DNA of 7,680 nt from Actinomycetes bacterium (GTDB lineage Bacteria > Actinomycetota > Actinomycetes > Streptosporangiales > Streptosporangiaceae). This document shows positions 6,553 to 7,680 of the stretch, piece by piece. The DNA lies in assembly GCA_025964635.1 (NCBI GenBank), contig JAOPYP010000453.1:1-7680 (forward strand), in the 5' to 3' direction. The position numbers were made by a program, and so were the translations under genes. Numbering within the stretch: the stretch's first letter is position 1; every line of letters begins with the position of its first letter. The notes under the pieces were generated by a model. It was given only the letters and a program-made list of their open reading frames with translations, did not search any database and was not told the origin of the DNA.

Positions 6553-7680
6553 TCCCCGGCGACCCCACCCCCCGCGACCCAGTCCCCGGCGCCGCGCTCC
6601 CCGGAGACCCGGCCCCTCGATACCCGGTCTCCGGGGATCTGGCGCGGCGGGCCGAGGCCTGGATCGCCGAGGATCCCAGCCTCGCGGACCGGGCCGAGCT
6701 GCAGGATCTGCTCGACGCGGCCCGGCGGGACGACCCGGCCGGCCGGGCGGCCGCCGCTGACCTGGCCGACCGGTTCGCGGGGCGGCTGGAGTTCGGTACC
6801 GCGGGCCTGCGCGGCGCGATGGGATCCGGGCCGAACCGGATGAACCGGGCCGTGGTCCGGGCCGCGACCGCGGGACTGGCCCGCTGGCTGCGAGAGCACC
6901 GGCCGGCGGCGGCGCAGGCCGGGGTGGTACTCGGCTGGGACGCCCGGCACCGCTCGGCCGAGTTCGCCGCGGAAGCCACGGCCGTGCTGACCGGGGCGGC
7001 CATCCGGGTGCACCTGCTGCCCGGCCGCAGTCCCACCCCGCTGCTCGCGTTCGCGGTCCGGCACCTGTCCGCCGGGGCGGGCGTAATGATCACCGCCAGC
7101 CACAACCCGCCCGCGGACAACGGGTACAAGCTCTACCTGGGCGACGGCGCCCAGATCGTGCCGCCGGTGGACGCCCAGATCGAGGCGGCTATCCGAGGCG
7201 TGGGCCCGCTGCCGGCGATCCCGCTGGGACCGCCCGACAGCCCGCTGATCACCCGCCACGGGGACGAGATCGCCCAGGCGTATCTGGACGCCATCTTGGC
7301 CGCTTCGCCCGGTGTGCCACCTCCTGGCGGCGTGGCGGACCTGCGGGTGGTCTATACGCCTCTGCACGGGGTCGCAGGTCCGCTTATGCTGCGGGCCATC
7401 CAGCGGGTCGGCTACCCCGCCCCGCACGTGGTGGCCGCGCAGGCCGAGCCGGACCCCCACTTCCCGACGGTGCCCTTCCCCAACCCGGAGGAGCCCGGGG
7501 CCCTCGACCTCGCCCTCGCCCTCGCGGGGGACCTGGCTGCCGATCTGGTGCTGGCCAGCGATCCGGACGGTGACCGCCTCGCGGTTTCGGTCCCGGATCC
7601 CGGGGCCGAGGGTGGCTGGCGGACGCTCACCGGGGACCAGGTCGGCGCGCTGCTCGGCGCGTTCGTGCTCGGCGTCTTCG
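6549..7680 (+). CDS. Phospho-sugar mutase (PGM2/PmmB-like), 3' end beyond window
   Basis: Only the first 377 codons lie in the window; the frame is open to the right edge. The protein belongs to the alpha-D-phosphohexomutase superfamily. LEFGTAGLRGAMG (80-92) and VLGWDARHRS (127-136) open domain 1. TASHNPP (182-188) holds the phospho-accepting Ser184, followed by DNGYKLY (190-196). YTPLHGVAG (269-277) starts domain 2, and DPDGDR (338-343) supplies the metal-binding aspartates. The sugar-specificity loop and the C-terminal phosphate-binding domain are not visible. The FGTAGLRG/DNGYK pattern fits the PGM2-like subfamily, whose members include phosphopentomutases. Next to a PNP the likeliest reaction is (deoxy)ribose-1-phosphate to 5-phosphate, though automated annotation usually says phosphomannomutase. 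Residues 1-30 are an unusual Pro-rich extension with an internal repeat. The ATG overlaps the PNP stop as ATGA and has no strong RBS (aggtg 14 bases upstream). Confidence 0.9.
   Translation, partial: MIPGDPTPRDPVPGAALPGDPAPRYPVSGDLARRAEAWIAEDPSLADRAELQDLLDAARRDDPAGRAAAADLADRFAGRLEFGTAGLRGAMGSGPNRMNRAVVRAATAGLARWLREHRPAAAQAGVVLGWDARHRSAEFAAEATAVLTGAAIRVHLLPGRSPTPLLAFAVRHLSAGAGVMITASHNPPADNGYKLYLGDGAQIVPPVDAQIEAAIRGVGPLPAIPLGPPDSPLITRHGDEIAQAYLDAILAASPGVPPPGGVADLRVVYTPLHGVAGPLMLRAIQRVGYPAPHVVAAQAEPDPHFPTVPFPNPEEPGALDLALALAGDLAADLVLASDPDGDRLAVSVPDPGAEGGWRTLTGDQVGALLGAFVLGVF
6555..6635 (+). repeat. Duplicated 12-codon unit at N-terminus of sugar mutase
   Basis: Codons 3-14 (PGDPTPRDPVPG, 6555-6590) and 18-29 (PGDPAPRYPVSG, 6600-6635) match at 9 of 12 residues with a 45-base period. 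Mismatches at the DNA level are largely at third positions. The repeat makes up nearly all of the N-terminal extension before the conserved fold begins (LARRAEAWI, 31-39), so it is probably dispensable for catalysis. Confidence 0.65.
7508..7525 (+). repeat. Three tandem cctcgc hexamers within mutase gene
   Basis: The hexamer cctcgc occurs three times head to tail. The gene frame reads across it as alternating Leu-Ala (residues about 321-326), just before the metal-binding DPDGDR loop. It is an in-frame simple repeat that fits a helix; no special role is visible. Confidence 0.6.

Larger units (their letters stand above)
1318..7680 (+). other. Translationally coupled five-gene transport/salvage operon
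   Basis: Five same-strand genes (ATPase, permease, permease, PNP, sugar mutase) follow without any intergenic base. At 3090-3093, 4439-4442, 5704-5707 and 6549-6552 the junction is ATGA, where the next ATG overlaps the previous TGA. This argues for one mRNA and coupled translation of transporter and enzymes. The lipoprotein gene at 131 probably belongs to the same transcription unit through the stem-loop gap. The unit continues past the right edge of the window. Confidence 0.85.

Noticed and set aside
1..7680. CRISPR arrays, tRNA/rRNA genes, insertion sequences, attachment sites, prophage or defence genes
   Set aside because: No regularly spaced repeats, no tRNA-like cloverleaf, no transposase or integrase motifs and no abrupt compositional shift were seen. 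The window reads as ordinary chromosomal metabolic DNA.

Overview
This is a very GC-rich window with GTG as well as ATG starts, strong third-position G/C and a compact gene layout, as expected for an actinomycete (Actinomycetota); the genus cannot be told from the sequence. All convincing genes lie on the + strand. They form one locus: a basic-membrane-protein (BMP/PnrA-type) nucleoside ABC importer followed directly by purine-nucleoside salvage enzymes.

Layout: positions 1-130 are a leader with mutually exclusive inverted-repeat arms and a possible 14-codon leader ORF. Positions 131-1234 encode a substrate-binding lipoprotein. The 83-base gap that follows holds a perfect 16-bp stem-loop (1258-1292). 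A tightly packed set of five genes then begins at 1318: a double-domain ABC ATPase (1318-3093), two BPD_transp_2-type permeases (3090-4442 and 4439-5707), a trimeric-type purine nucleoside phosphorylase (5704-6552), and a phospho-sugar mutase of the PGM2/PmmB kind (6549 onwards, running off the window). Every junction among these five genes is the same 4-base ATGA overlap of start and stop.

Working model (inference): the lipoprotein captures purine nucleosides outside the membrane. The ATPase and permease pair import them. The phosphorylase splits inosine/guanosine-type nucleosides with phosphate into base and (deoxy)ribose-1-phosphate. The mutase converts the pentose-1-phosphate to the 5-phosphate for central metabolism. 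The stem-loop after the lipoprotein gene would let the binding protein be made in excess over the membrane parts.

Nothing here is a clearly undescribed system. The points most worth a second look are the uniform ATGA coupling, the direct link of importer to PNP and mutase, the asymmetric ATPase sites, the low-complexity protein ends built from short DNA repeats at gene junctions, and the leader structure before the lipoprotein gene.
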